From assembly GCF_000526795.1 (NCBI RefSeq), contig NZ_JAGT01000001.1, positions 2,082,001 through 2,146,000 of the forward strand: a stretch of DNA of 64,000 nucleotides, given 5' to 3'. Under the pieces are notes generated by a model, which searched no databases, was not told the origin of the DNA, and saw only the letters and a list, made by a program, of their open reading frames with translations. Shown here in pieces: positions 45,693 through 54,036 of this stretch. This stretch comes from Ruminococcus flavefaciens AE3010. Its GTDB lineage: Bacteria > Bacillota > Clostridia > Oscillospirales > Ruminococcaceae. The translations under genes and the position numbers were made by a program. Position 1 is the stretch's first letter, and the number at the start of each line of letters is the position of its first letter.

Positions 45693-46579
45693 CAGTTCTC
45701 CACGTCCTTTCCGAAGATGTCCTCGGCAATGAGGAGAACTGCCATTATCACTATCATAACAAGGGCAAACAGCACCGCTGCTGCCGAGAGCTTCTGATAG
45801 TCAAGGCTGTTGAACGTATTGTTCATGAAGTGCTGGAGCATATAAAGCGAATCGTTGGGATAATTTCCCGTCAGGAGGTATACCTCACGGAATATCTTGA
45901 ATGAATTTATCATGGAAAGTATCAGCACGAACAGGATAGTCGGCGAAAGATACCTGAGCTTTATATGTACGAATTTATAGAAGCTTCCCGCACCCTCAAG
46001 GTCAGCCACCTCAATGATGTCCTTTGGTATTGCACACAGCGCCGACATGAAGAGTATCATGTTGTAGCCTAAGTTTTTCCATAGGAACATACATATTATA
46101 ACCAGCTGTCCCGATGAGGATTTCAGCCAGTCAACTGAGTGTCCGCCCATTGCCTCAACTATCTGATTGACCGTTCCGTGATTGTGGAAGAGTACCTGCC
46201 ACACAAGAACTACAGAAGCAGTGGGGACCATCAGAGGACTCAGGAAGAATGTTCTGAATATGCTCTTGCCGGGGATATTGCGCTCCAGAAGCATCGCAAG
46301 CCCCAGAGACAGTATAACCGAAAGCGGTACCGCTACAAGTGAGAAAAACGCAGTGTTCTTAACAGCCTTTGTAAAAGCTGAATTGCTGAACAGCTTGATG
46401 TAATTTTCGATCCCGACAAAATCCTTCAGAACAGGATTGTTGATCAGTGAGTAGTATATTACTATGCAGAACGGAACAAGGAAGAATATCATTACTCCCA
46501 TAAGGCTCGGCAGCACGCACACATTGCTGAATATCCTCTCACCTTTTCTTCCGCACTGATCCTTTGTCTTATTTCTCAT
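45692..46579 (-). CDS. Carbohydrate ABC transporter permease, MalF type
   Basis: 295 residues with six membrane segments and the degenerate EAA loop IEVADLEGAGSFYKFVHIKL (Ala-Ala replaced by Val-Ala). It is the first gene of the second transport locus, behind a leader of about 235 bases. It forms a heterodimer with the MalG-type protein downstream. Confidence 0.92.
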   Translation of the reverse strand: MRNKTKDQCGRKGERIFSNVCVLPSLMGVMIFFLVPFCIVIYYSLINNPVLKDFVGIENYIKLFSNSAFTKAVKNTAFFSLVAVPLSVILSLGLAMLLERNIPGKSIFRTFFLSPLMVPTASVVLVWQVLFHNHGTVNQIVEAMGGHSVDWLKSSSGQLVIICMFLWKNLGYNMILFMSALCAIPKDIIEVADLEGAGSFYKFVHIKLRYLSPTILFVLILSMINSFKIFREVYLLTGNYPNDSLYMLQHFMNNTFNSLDYQKLSAAAVLFALVMIVIMAVLLIAEDIFGKDVEN

Positions 46580-46815
46580 TTTAACACAACCTTACAAAAA
46601 ATCTTATGCTGATCTATATCTTTATTTCGTCCTCGCTTTTGGCTGCTCTATATATAAGTGTTTTTCCAAGCCGTAAAAGACGAAGCCGAGAAATATTTTT
46701 TTAATTTAACTTTTAGTATGTATCAATTGGCTGTATAAAACATTCCACACTAATAACACAACCGAAGTATGTCATTTTGTGCATTGATAAAAAATATTTT
46801 CGTATTCTGTTACAC
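46580..46815 (-). other. Long AT-rich leader of the second transport locus
   Basis: About 235 bases lie between the promoter at 46823 and the first start codon. I see no riboswitch that I recognise and no terminator. A small inverted arrangement CGGCTT/AAGCCG around 46668-46688 is the only structure that stands out. Confidence 0.4.
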
Positions 46816-46822
46816 ATTTAAA

Positions 46823-46852
46823 ATAATACAACATTGACAAAGCCTTGTCAAT
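46823..46852 (-). promoter_or_regulatory. Promoter and overlapping operator of the second transport locus
   Basis: Minus strand: TTGACA (46851-46846), 17-base spacer, TATTAT (46828-46823). A perfect 20-bp inverted repeat ATTGACAA-N4-TTGTCAAT (46833-46852) covers the -35 box and half the spacer, as a repressor operator would. Confidence 0.65.
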
Positions 46853-47001
46853 AGAATGAGCAGCAGTTCTTCACATTCAGGGAATATTTCTGCATAATTG
46901 CAAATAAAGACCTGTATTTCGGGATTTTTTTAGTAAAAAGCAATGTATGCGGACAGCTCTTTTCCGCCGCTCCCCTTATTACATTCATATCATACTACAC
47001 A

Positions 47002-47204
47002 AACGTGACATTAACGTGACTTTTAAATTACAAATCCGTCACTTTATTAGAAATTATAAATGCATATTCTTATTTTTAAACTGCGGAAAATCTTAATTCT
47101 TTCTTAATAATGCAGAAGCCCGAACTGAATATACCATACTCTTCTATTATATTAGACGTTAGACAATAACGTTTTGTGACATGATTTTTTATAAAAAATC
47201 ATGT
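47002..47204. promoter_or_regulatory. Repeats and a 26-bp palindrome upstream of the tRNA operon
   Basis: AACGTGAC occurs twice, exactly 11 bases apart (47002 and 47013). A perfect 26-bp palindrome lies at 47179-47204 (ACATGATTTTTT meets its complement). Nothing else is visible in 46860-47290, which is AT-rich and non-coding. Confidence 0.5.
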
Positions 47205-47290
47205 TTTACAATATCAATCGGCATTTTGTCTTTCATAAAGTTTGACAGGTCGATTTTTTTAGTAAATGTGACTTTTTTTCAAAAGTGGTA

Positions 47291-47319
47291 TTGACAATCA
47301 GCTCTGATTATGATACAAT
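47291..47319 (+). promoter_or_regulatory. Promoter of the tRNA operon
   Basis: TTGACA (47291-47296), 17-base spacer, TACAAT (47314-47319), 20 bases before the first tRNA. Confidence 0.85.
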
Positions 47320-47339
47320 ATTTCATGTTGAAACGCCGT

Positions 47340-47413
<74 letters not shown>

Positions 47414-47448
47414 TTCTCTTAGCAGCTTTTGCTGCTAAAGTTTTCTGT

Positions 47449-47525
47449 GCGCCTTTAACTCAGCTGGATAGAGTAACTGCCTTCTAAGCAGTAAGCCGCT
47501 GGTTCGAATCCAGCAAGGCGCGCCA
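47449..47525 (+). tRNA. tRNA-Arg, anticodon TCT
   Basis: GCGCCTT pairs with AAGGCGC. The anticodon stem-loop is ACTGC-CTTCTAA-GCAGT, anticodon TCT, and the T-loop is GGTTCGAATCC. CCA is encoded. A small hairpin AGCAGC/GCTGCT lies between it and tRNA-Gly. Confidence 0.96.
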
Positions 47526-47588
47526 TTCCGAAACTCTCCGTTACTTGACTCCATCTAATGGAGAGCTTCGTTTTTATTTATTGAATAT

Positions 47589-47663
47589 GGTGGGTGTAGC
47601 TTAGCTGGTTAAAGCGTCGGATTGTGGTCCCGAAGACCGTGGGTTCGAATCCCATCTCCCACC
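47589..47663 (+). tRNA. tRNA-His, anticodon GTG
   Basis: The anticodon loop is TTGTGGT with anticodon GTG. The extra 5' G at 47589 faces C at the discriminator position (47663), as in all bacterial tRNA-His. The acceptor stem GTGGGTG/CTCCCAC has one T-T mismatch. CCA is not encoded (CTC follows). Confidence 0.93.
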
Positions 47664-47675
47664 CTCATGAAATAG

Positions 47676-47705
47676 GCACTTTCGAGAAATCGGAAGTGCT
47701 TTTTT
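47676..47705 (+). terminator. Terminator of the tRNA operon
   Basis: GCACTTTCGA, loop GAAA, TCGGAAGTGC, then TTTTTT. Confidence 0.92.
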
Positions 47706-47710
47706 CGTTT

Positions 47711-47731
47711 TTTTCCTACAGTTTTCCTACA
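47711..47731 (+). repeat. Twin TTTTCCTACA direct repeat next to the tRNA operon
   Basis: TTTTCCTACA occurs at 47711-47720 and 47722-47731, an 11-bp period. Short direct repeats near an integration site can be arm-type binding sites of a tyrosine integrase. That role is inferred. Confidence 0.4.
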
Positions 47732-47856
47732 CTTTTTGACGATACTTGCAAAATCAGCTGCATATCAATGTCATAAAAAAAGAAATGAAAAGTTCTATCT
47801 TTCATCGGGCTGATAACTCTTCTGCCGCGCGATTAATGTTAAAACGTAAAACTATA

Positions 47857-47878
47857 AGTCCCCGCACTCGCGGGGACT
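47857..47878 (-). terminator. Probable terminator of the acetyltransferase gene
   Basis: AGTCCCCGC, loop of 4, GCGGGGACT, followed on the minus strand by TATAGTTTT. It is 50 bases past the stop codon. Confidence 0.65.
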
Positions 47879-47928
47879 CTCTGTATCATTTTCCATAAGT
47901 TTTGAATCTATCATGGTACTAAGCTAAA

Positions 47929-48393
47929 TCAGAATTTAGAAGTTCCCTTTCTCGTCTTCCTGTAAAAAACAAATCCGTCCTCTTCTTTTATGATTTGATA
48001 CCCTAATTTTTCGTAAAAAGCGTTTGTCCGTACATTCCAGCTTGGAGTGTCCAGATTAAATTCTTCGGCAAATGGGTAGTACTTTTCTATGCACTCCATT
48101 AAATGAGTTCCATAACCTTTTCTATGATAGATGCTGTCAATAAAAATTCTGCCAATGTACACGGTATTTTTTGTTTCGTCCGAGAATATGACGGCTGCTC
48201 CCACAATATCTTTTCCTATCATTGCCTGATACAAATGCCCCTCTCGAGCCATTTGTTTATGCCATTCTACTGAATCATATTCAGGCGGACAGTCGCCTTT
48301 TGTTCCGCCAACATTTACGTCTGTTTCAAATGCTCTGACAGACATGTCTACAATTGTTTTTACCTGTTTTTCTTCTACTATGACAATATTCAT
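47929..48393 (-). CDS. GNAT-family N-acetyltransferase
   Basis: 154 residues. The acetyl-CoA binding region is visible as IFIDSIYHRKGYGTHLMECI (the RxxGxGxxL pattern), followed by NLDTPSWNVRTNAFYEKLGY and a terminal beta strand. The substrate is unknown; the sequence type is of general small-molecule or protein acetyltransferases. It has its own promoter and terminator, so it is a separate unit between the tRNA operon and the integrase. Confidence 0.9.
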   Translation of the reverse strand: MNIVIVEEKQVKTIVDMSVRAFETDVNVGGTKGDCPPEYDSVEWHKQMAREGHLYQAMIGKDIVGAAVIFSDETKNTVYIGRIFIDSIYHRKGYGTHLMECIEKYYPFAEEFNLDTPSWNVRTNAFYEKLGYQIIKEEDGFVFYRKTRKGTSKF

Positions 48394-48453
48394 TCTACTT
48401 CCTCGATCTTCTTACAAACTCCGATTTATCACAGTTCCCTGCTTACTATCCAT

Positions 48454-48483
48454 ATTATACACTGCACTGTCGCCAAAAGTCAA
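48454..48483 (-). promoter_or_regulatory. Promoter of the acetyltransferase gene
   Basis: Minus strand: TTGACT (48483-48478), 18-base spacer, TATAAT (48459-48454). Confidence 0.75.
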
Positions 48484-48527
48484 GAATACTGCTATGAGAA
48501 GTGATAAGCAAGCATGTATAACATAAG

Positions 48528-48558
48528 CAGGTACTCCCGATATAGGAACACCTGCTCT
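48528..48558 (-). terminator. Hairpin after the integrase gene, probable terminator
   Basis: Minus strand: AGCAGGTGTTCC, loop of 6, GGGAGTACCTGCT with one mismatch. It is 8 bases past the integrase stop; the T run is weak. Confidence 0.55.
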
Positions 48559-48565
48559 TCGTTTA

Positions 48566-49786
48566 TTAGTCACTGCTATCACCGAATAGGTCTGTGAAGC
48601 AGCTTGTAATATAGTCCATTTCATTCTTTTTATCTGAATCATCGGTATGACTGTACACGTTAAAAGTCGTGAGAAAGTCACTGTGCCCGGCATAGTCCTG
48701 TATCTGCTTCATCGAGAACGCATTATTATTTGCGAGAAGGCTGATACAAGAGTGCCTGAGTTCATGGAACCTGATATGAGGGAGCTCATTTTCATCAAGG
48801 AGCTTAGTAAACTGATGCGTTATACTGTCCGGCGTTATTAACGCACCTACAGGGTTAACGCACAGGAAATCCTTATACTCATTTGTCTCCCTCATCATAG
48901 TCTCCTGCTTTACTTTAAGAGCTTTAAGATAGTTATAAAGTGCATCGTTGATCGTAAAGCTTCTCTCGCTGCTTTCAGTCTTGAGGAAGTATTTCAGAAT
49001 AATATCCTTCGGCTTAAGGCTATTGGTGTGACCTATGACCTTATAGGTCCCATGCGGAAGTATGCTGGAATCGCCCATAATAACGCTCTGCTTTATATGC
49101 AGCAGTCTTTTATTGAAATCGACGTTATCCCAGGTTATACCGACTATCTCAGACCTTCTGAGTCCGAGTACCATAGCAAGTACTACAGGTGTTTCTATGT
49201 ATGAGCCTTTAGCCGCATGAGCAAGGATATTAAGCTGCGCTGCATTGTAGTAGCAGCCTTCCTTCTTGACCTTCGACGGCCTGTCAACAACCCTCATAGG
49301 GTTCTTAATGATAAAATCGTTCTTCTCAGCATATCTGAATGCAGGACCTATAAGACTTAGAAGCTTATGTACAGTCTTTGGGCTCAACCCCTGATTCAAC
49401 TTATACTCATTAAACACTTCTATATCTCTTGCCTTCATATCCTTCAATGGCTTCCCGTTCTTAAAGTATGGCGTTATATGCTTATTTATAGCCGAAACAT
49501 AGTCATTATACGTTGTCGGAGATATCTTCGTCTTATTGCTTTCAAGACAGTACTTTACACATTTATCTAACGTCCACGTCGAAAAATCGTTATCAACGAT
49601 ACCGTCAAATCTCGCAACTATCTCTTTGGCCTTTGCATCAGCAAGCTTCTTATTAATCTCTCTGCCGTACTTATCATAGGCCTTTATGCCGGTAGATAAC
49701 TGCTTGCGTCTTTTCTTGCCTTTAGCATCTGCGACATAAAAGTTGACATGCCACAGACCTTTATTTGTGTGAAGCTTATAATCCAT
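48566..49786 (-). CDS. Tyrosine-type site-specific integrase (phage/Tn916 family)
   Basis: 406 residues. The N-terminal arm-binding part (about 1-60, WHVNFYVADAKGKKRRKQLS), a SAM-like core-binding domain (about 70-170) and the catalytic domain are all present. The catalytic residues are in place: Arg210 (GLRRSE), His341 and Arg344 (FHELRHS), His368 (AGHSD) and Tyr378 (VYSHT). The enzyme should be active in integration and, with a directionality factor, excision. The excisionase-like gene is directly upstream. It points toward the tRNA operon. Confidence 0.95.
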   Translation of the reverse strand: MDYKLHTNKGLWHVNFYVADAKGKKRRKQLSTGIKAYDKYGREINKKLADAKAKEIVARFDGIVDNDFSTWTLDKCVKYCLESNKTKISPTTYNDYVSAINKHITPYFKNGKPLKDMKARDIEVFNEYKLNQGLSPKTVHKLLSLIGPAFRYAEKNDFIIKNPMRVVDRPSKVKKEGCYYNAAQLNILAHAAKGSYIETPVVLAMVLGLRRSEIVGITWDNVDFNKRLLHIKQSVIMGDSSILPHGTYKVIGHTNSLKPKDIILKYFLKTESSERSFTINDALYNYLKALKVKQETMMRETNEYKDFLCVNPVGALITPDSITHQFTKLLDENELPHIRFHELRHSCISLLANNNAFSMKQIQDYAGHSDFLTTFNVYSHTDDSDKKNEMDYITSCFTDLFGDSSD

Positions 49787-49800
49787 AATTTATACCCTCC

Positions 49801-49833
49801 TAAAAATCCGGCTGCCGTTCATCGCAGCAGCCG
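49801..49833 (-). terminator. Hairpin between the excisionase-like gene and the integrase
   Basis: Minus strand: CGGCTGC, loop of 11, GCAGCCG, then GATTTTTA. It would limit integrase expression from the upstream genes. Confidence 0.6.
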
Positions 49834-49844
49834 TGATTATGATA

Positions 49845-50045
49845 TTAACTTTCCATCGAATGCTTATTGAGGTATTCGATAATGTAAAGCTTCGGTATCT
49901 TGTGCGTGCTGCCTATTCTGATAGACGGTATGTCGCCCTTAAGCAGTTCAAACGCTTTGTTTCTGCCTATGTGAAGCATTTTCATCATCTGCTTCGTAGA
50001 AACAATATCAGGATACTCTTTAAATGTATTCTCTGCTGTTAACAT
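49845..50045 (-). CDS. Excisionase-like helix-turn-helix protein
   Basis: 66 residues from the ATG at 50045 (AAAGGAG 7 bases before it). The segment IVSTKQMMKMLHIGRNKAFE followed by GDIPSIRIGSTHKIPK is the winged-helix DNA-binding pattern of MerR-like excisionases (DNA-binding domain, excisionase family). It should bend DNA at the attachment site and steer the neighbouring integrase toward excision. A longer frame upstream lacks a ribosome binding site. Confidence 0.85.
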   Translation of the reverse strand: MLTAENTFKEYPDIVSTKQMMKMLHIGRNKAFELLKGDIPSIRIGSTHKIPKLYIIEYLNKHSMES

Positions 50046-50157
50046 CTTTTTCTCCTTTCTGAGCAGGGCACTTGACCTGCTTACTATAGTTACATATATT
50101 ATCAACCAAGACTGAATCATCTCAGTTGTTTTACCACATTGATTTCTGTGGATTATA

Positions 50158-50442
50158 TTAGTTCATATGGTTAATGTAAGCTTGGAATCTTCTCAAATTC
50201 GCAATATATTCAATATACTTATTTATCACATAAACTATTGGTTCTTCCCCTACGGTAGCCATGAGATTATCCAACTTCTCGATAGTCAAAGTATGTGCTG
50301 AATTATCATAGGATTTCAATGTATTCATATGGATCTTCAGGCCGGAAGCAAAATCTTCATCGGAAATTCCTTTTTTATGCTGCCATTCCCTCAGCCATAT
50401 CCAACCTGCTTTTGAAAGCGGTGGTGGGTTAATGCTATACAT
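50158..50442 (-). CDS. Small XRE-like helix-turn-helix protein
   Basis: 94 residues from the ATG at 50442 (AAAGGAG before it). Residues about 14-60 (WLREWQHKKGISDEDFASGL, MNTLKSYDNSAHTLTIEKLD) look like a Cro/C1-type HTH with the usual 'tit-leucine-leucine' ending (TIEKLDNLMATVGEEP). Probable regulator of the element; its target may be the leader sequences shared by the three genes here. Moderate certainty, since the recognition helix is not classical. Confidence 0.6.
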   Translation of the reverse strand: MYSINPPPLSKAGWIWLREWQHKKGISDEDFASGLKIHMNTLKSYDNSAHTLTIEKLDNLMATVGEEPIVYVINKYIEYIANLRRFQAYINHMN

Positions 50443-50505
50443 AGTAATCTCTCCTTTCAGAGCCGAGCTTGACTTGATATGGTAATTATTAGGCAAATAC
50501 CTCCA

Positions 50506-50979
50506 TTAGTATGGGAATGGGGAAGTACCAAAACGAGCTTTGAGTTTATCTATCTCGTCAAAATTCAAATACTCATCTTTATAAACCGCACTTTTGATAT
50601 TATAATCAAATAATCTGTTATAATCGTTATCACTGCATTCAGGGAAACGTTTGATATTATTGCAGTACTTGTCATACTTGCAATTCAAAAAATCTTTAAA
50701 CGGCATAATAGCAACACATACACCGTTGCAGCATGTTGAATAAACGAGCTTGACAATTTCTATTATTCTATATGGATTAGCACAGCGAATAACTTCCCTA
50801 ACCCAAAACACATCCGTTAACTTTTTAATAAATTTTTCCCCACTCTTTAAGCAATAACCCATTTCAAGTATCTTTTCGCCAACCTCTATGGAATAAGTAC
50901 TAATCTCTATTGGTGGCTCAGACTTAACATTATTGGTTTTTTCATATTTGTTGATTTTATTACATTTTAACTCTGACAT
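50506..50979 (-). CDS. Hypothetical protein of the integrative element
   Basis: 157 residues from the ATG at 50979 (AAGGAG before it). I do not recognise it. It is soluble, with several Cys residues in the middle (STCCNGVCVAIMPF and NCKYDKYCNN) and an aromatic-rich end. No signal peptide or membrane helix is visible. It stands between the large ATPase gene and the HTH gene on the same strand. Confidence 0.6.
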   Translation of the reverse strand: MSELKCNKINKYEKTNNVKSEPPIEISTYSIEVGEKILEMGYCLKSGEKFIKKLTDVFWVREVIRCANPYRIIEIVKLVYSTCCNGVCVAIMPFKDFLNCKYDKYCNNIKRFPECSDNDYNRLFDYNIKSAVYKDEYLNFDEIDKLKARFGTSPFPY

Positions 50980-51038
50980 AATTTTTTCTCCTTCTGCTTG
51001 ACCTGTATGGTCATTTAGCATATAATTATTGTATACGG

Positions 51039-51057
51039 TGCGCCCACGAAGGGCGCA
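51039..51057 (-). terminator. Hairpin after the large ATPase gene
   Basis: TGCGCCC, loop of 5, GGGCGCA, 13 bases past the stop codon. No T run follows, so it may only stabilise the mRNA end. Confidence 0.4.
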
Positions 51058-51069
51058 ACCAGTATTAAC

Positions 51070-53997
51070 TTATTTTATACCGTACTCCTTCTGGAACTTT
51101 CCATAGAGAGGTGTGTCGATGAACTTGATAGCCTTTGCGTGAATAACGATAGGCTCGTTCACCCCGTCAATTTTATTGTACAACTCAGCGCAGAGTATAA
51201 TATCACCGATACCCATAGAACCGAAGCCAGCGTTAGCTGCGTTCTTATATCCAAGCTCGACAGCTATACGCTCGAGGGATTTAGCAGGTCGGAAGAAAAT
51301 CTTGATACCTGCCTCCTTAACTACGTCGATAGCGCGACTGCCGATTGAGATATATTCCGTAGTCATACCTATGAACTTGGTGTTGAACTTTCTTCCTTGG
51401 GTCAATATAGTATGTAGTGGACTGCCTTCAGCAAAACACTGGTCTTTGATCTCGTCCACAACTATTGACAGCGGAGCTGTATCATGGTCTCGTTGCCACT
51501 CAAAAGCCGATGCTATCAATGCATCGAGTAATGAGTGTTCTTTATCACCTGATTCGTTCCCCAAGTATAGAACCGGAATCTTTTTTGTTTTTTCAAAGAA
51601 TTCTGCCCAGCCTTGCTCCTCGAACCCTATCTTGTCAATGTCGTCAAGCGTAGAACTGATAAGGCTGAACACATGATTGCCGACCTTACCGCCTCTTTTA
51701 AGCGCGTTACGGAGCATTTCGGTTGAAACTGAAGTAATATTTGGATACCTCTTCAGCATATCCGAAATTACGCCAGTAAGGGATCTTGTTTCGTCCTTAT
51801 CGAGTTTACCCGCAATAGCCTTAATAAAGCTGACAATGCGGCGCTTCCTAGCCGGAAGGCCGGAACAGTCTCCAATGAGCAAAAGATTTACAGGTATTTT
51901 TCTTTTGCCGTCAGCAACTTCGATAAACTCGAATAGAGCATCGACGACCTCTGGGGGAAGTGCTCTGATAACTTCATCACGAGTGAATGAGTCACTTACG
52001 TCACAAACGAGCATCCTGCTCCCGAGCATCGCCAATAATGGTAATAAATTTGTTGCGCAGAAGGACTTGCCTTTTCCGCTCTGTCCTGTGATAAAGATAT
52101 GATCGTTGGACTTATTCCCAAATGATATATCCTTACCAACATATCTGCCATCTGCTGTTATACCCAGCGGAAGTAACTCGTTCTGTCCAAGCTCACTATA
52201 GTCGAGAAGGAACTTCTGATAATCGGCAAGTTCAAGCCTCTTACGATTTTCTGCATTGATAAGTTTCTTGCTTACGCCGTAAGTATACAGCATATACGAT
52301 TCCCCATCGGAATTCTGAACATGAAACCTGTAACACTTGCTATTGTGATCATTGATATTAAGGCAATCGCTTGCTTTTATTGCATCCGTAAGTGTGTTGA
52401 CGCTATTAAGCTTTAACTTACTGCGAGCAAGCTCTCCTATTATGTCCGTATCGAAATAGACGTAGTCATCGTCAACGATGACCGAGTTGTTTCCTTGATT
52501 GATAACGATAAACTTCGTCCGCTTTATGAAATTAAAGCGTCCGCTGCTAATCTCCTCATTCAGACAGTTGCCTAGAAGAGTAAGTAGTAACTCATCGTTA
52601 CTTGAACCAACCTCGTTGTATGTACTAAGGATATCTACCAGCCTCGACTCTGTTCCTTCGTCGAAGAATACGCCAAAATATTCATCATATGTTCGTAGGG
52701 CAGCTACGAGTATATAGTAAGCGTTTCTGCGTTGAGCAGGAATCATATACGGAGTCTTCTTAGAGACTTCTTCGATATTCGCATTAAAAATCTCGATAAA
52801 CTCACAAAATTCCTTCTGTATTCTTTCGATGAGCTTGGCGTCGTGGGACTCCAATACCTCTGTCAGGACTGCCTGACTGATATCATAGTTACCATCATAA
52901 CCTGAGAAATCAATACACAGATCCGGACGCATCTGAGCAAATGCGTAATCTGATACGATCACTGGTATCTGACAGAAACCAGAATTGCTGTTGAGCGCCC
53001 TACGCTGAAGAACATCTATTGCTTCCTCACGTTTTTTTGATTCATCTGCCTTTGTATCATCAACAACAAGCAGAACTGCATCATTCAGCAGCCTGCTTGC
53101 ATGTTCGATATTCTTGGCCCTGCTCAGTGAGAGTACTGAACCGTGACCGTAACTTACGTTATCAAACATTGCAGCCCACAATGAACTGTCAGCCATATCA
53201 GTAGTTTTGAAATTAATGATCTGATTGAACGAAACGCCATACTCTCCCACAAATGTAAGCATATAGCTTGATTCACGGATTAGGAATGGAACTTTAAGAT
53301 CAGGCCAAGTGTTGAATATCTCATTAAACGCTCTGTCCCAACCATGTTCCTTTTTAAATAGAGCTTTTCTGATTTTCGGTGTTTCACGTCCAGCGATGCT
53401 CTCTGGGATCATCTTTTGTAGCACCGTTGGGTATTTCATGCGAGATTCCCAAAATACACTGATTTCAGAGACCAGACACCATCCTTGCTTAGCTCCTACC
53501 TCAATTGGTTCTGCTTCCTCTGCTTTCTCAATAATCAGAGTCTCGACCAACTTCTCGCAAAGTTCATCCTTACTCTTGCTGCCTTGAGGCGGAACGTTGA
53601 GCCTTTCACTTACCTTGTGCTTGTCGAATAGTACATATGAAATGAAATCCTCGGTAGTGTCGGACATTGTGGTATGATAATACTTTATAATGTATCCTAT
53701 TTTCGTCCCAGCTTGAATAACTTGTTGTGAATAAGATACGCTGATTTCTAGAAGTGGAATAGTTTTCGTAACTTTTCCGTTGAACACTTTCATCCAACCG
53801 TGTTGAGTTCCGAGCGAGTTTGAGAAAAACAGATCAAACTCCACTCCGTACTCCTGAGCCGATTTATGAATCAACTCATCAAAACTTTTGAAGCCAAATC
53901 TTGTTATCCCGAAAACTTTTGCGCCTTTGGGAGTATCTGCTTGGATTACCTCAGGCGGATGTTGTTGCTGCTGAGGCAGCATTCTTTCGACAGGCAT
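51070..53997 (-). CDS. Large HerA/FtsK-like ATPase with an unusual N-terminal half
   Basis: 975 residues. The C-terminal part is a HerA/FtsK/VirB4-type motor: Walker A GQSGKGKSF at about residue 637, Walker B SIVVDEIKD near 843, and the sensor-like segment LTQGRKFNTKFIGMTTEYIS. It should pump or translocate DNA, or act as a conjugation or defence motor. The N-terminal half contains a second ATPase-like stretch, LLNDAVLLVVDDTKADESKK, which resembles the Walker B region of helicase-like proteins of mobile elements, but a matching P-loop is not obvious (EYGVSFNQI where GxGKS would be expected). So one active and one degenerate ATPase unit are suggested. No relaxase is near. Confidence 0.75.
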   Translation of the reverse strand: MPVERMLPQQQQHPPEVIQADTPKGAKVFGITRFGFKSFDELIHKSAQEYGVEFDLFFSNSLGTQHGWMKVFNGKVTKTIPLLEISVSYSQQVIQAGTKIGYIIKYYHTTMSDTTEDFISYVLFDKHKVSERLNVPPQGSKSKDELCEKLVETLIIEKAEEAEPIEVGAKQGWCLVSEISVFWESRMKYPTVLQKMIPESIAGRETPKIRKALFKKEHGWDRAFNEIFNTWPDLKVPFLIRESSYMLTFVGEYGVSFNQIINFKTTDMADSSLWAAMFDNVSYGHGSVLSLSRAKNIEHASRLLNDAVLLVVDDTKADESKKREEAIDVLQRRALNSNSGFCQIPVIVSDYAFAQMRPDLCIDFSGYDGNYDISQAVLTEVLESHDAKLIERIQKEFCEFIEIFNANIEEVSKKTPYMIPAQRRNAYYILVAALRTYDEYFGVFFDEGTESRLVDILSTYNEVGSSNDELLLTLLGNCLNEEISSGRFNFIKRTKFIVINQGNNSVIVDDDYVYFDTDIIGELARSKLKLNSVNTLTDAIKASDCLNINDHNSKCYRFHVQNSDGESYMLYTYGVSKKLINAENRKRLELADYQKFLLDYSELGQNELLPLGITADGRYVGKDISFGNKSNDHIFITGQSGKGKSFCATNLLPLLAMLGSRMLVCDVSDSFTRDEVIRALPPEVVDALFEFIEVADGKRKIPVNLLLIGDCSGLPARKRRIVSFIKAIAGKLDKDETRSLTGVISDMLKRYPNITSVSTEMLRNALKRGGKVGNHVFSLISSTLDDIDKIGFEEQGWAEFFEKTKKIPVLYLGNESGDKEHSLLDALIASAFEWQRDHDTAPLSIVVDEIKDQCFAEGSPLHTILTQGRKFNTKFIGMTTEYISIGSRAIDVVKEAGIKIFFRPAKSLERIAVELGYKNAANAGFGSMGIGDIILCAELYNKIDGVNEPIVIHAKAIKFIDTPLYGKFQKEYGIK

Positions 53998-54036
53998 ATT
54001 GCATTGCCCCTTTCGTATTTTTATTTCAGTAACCGC

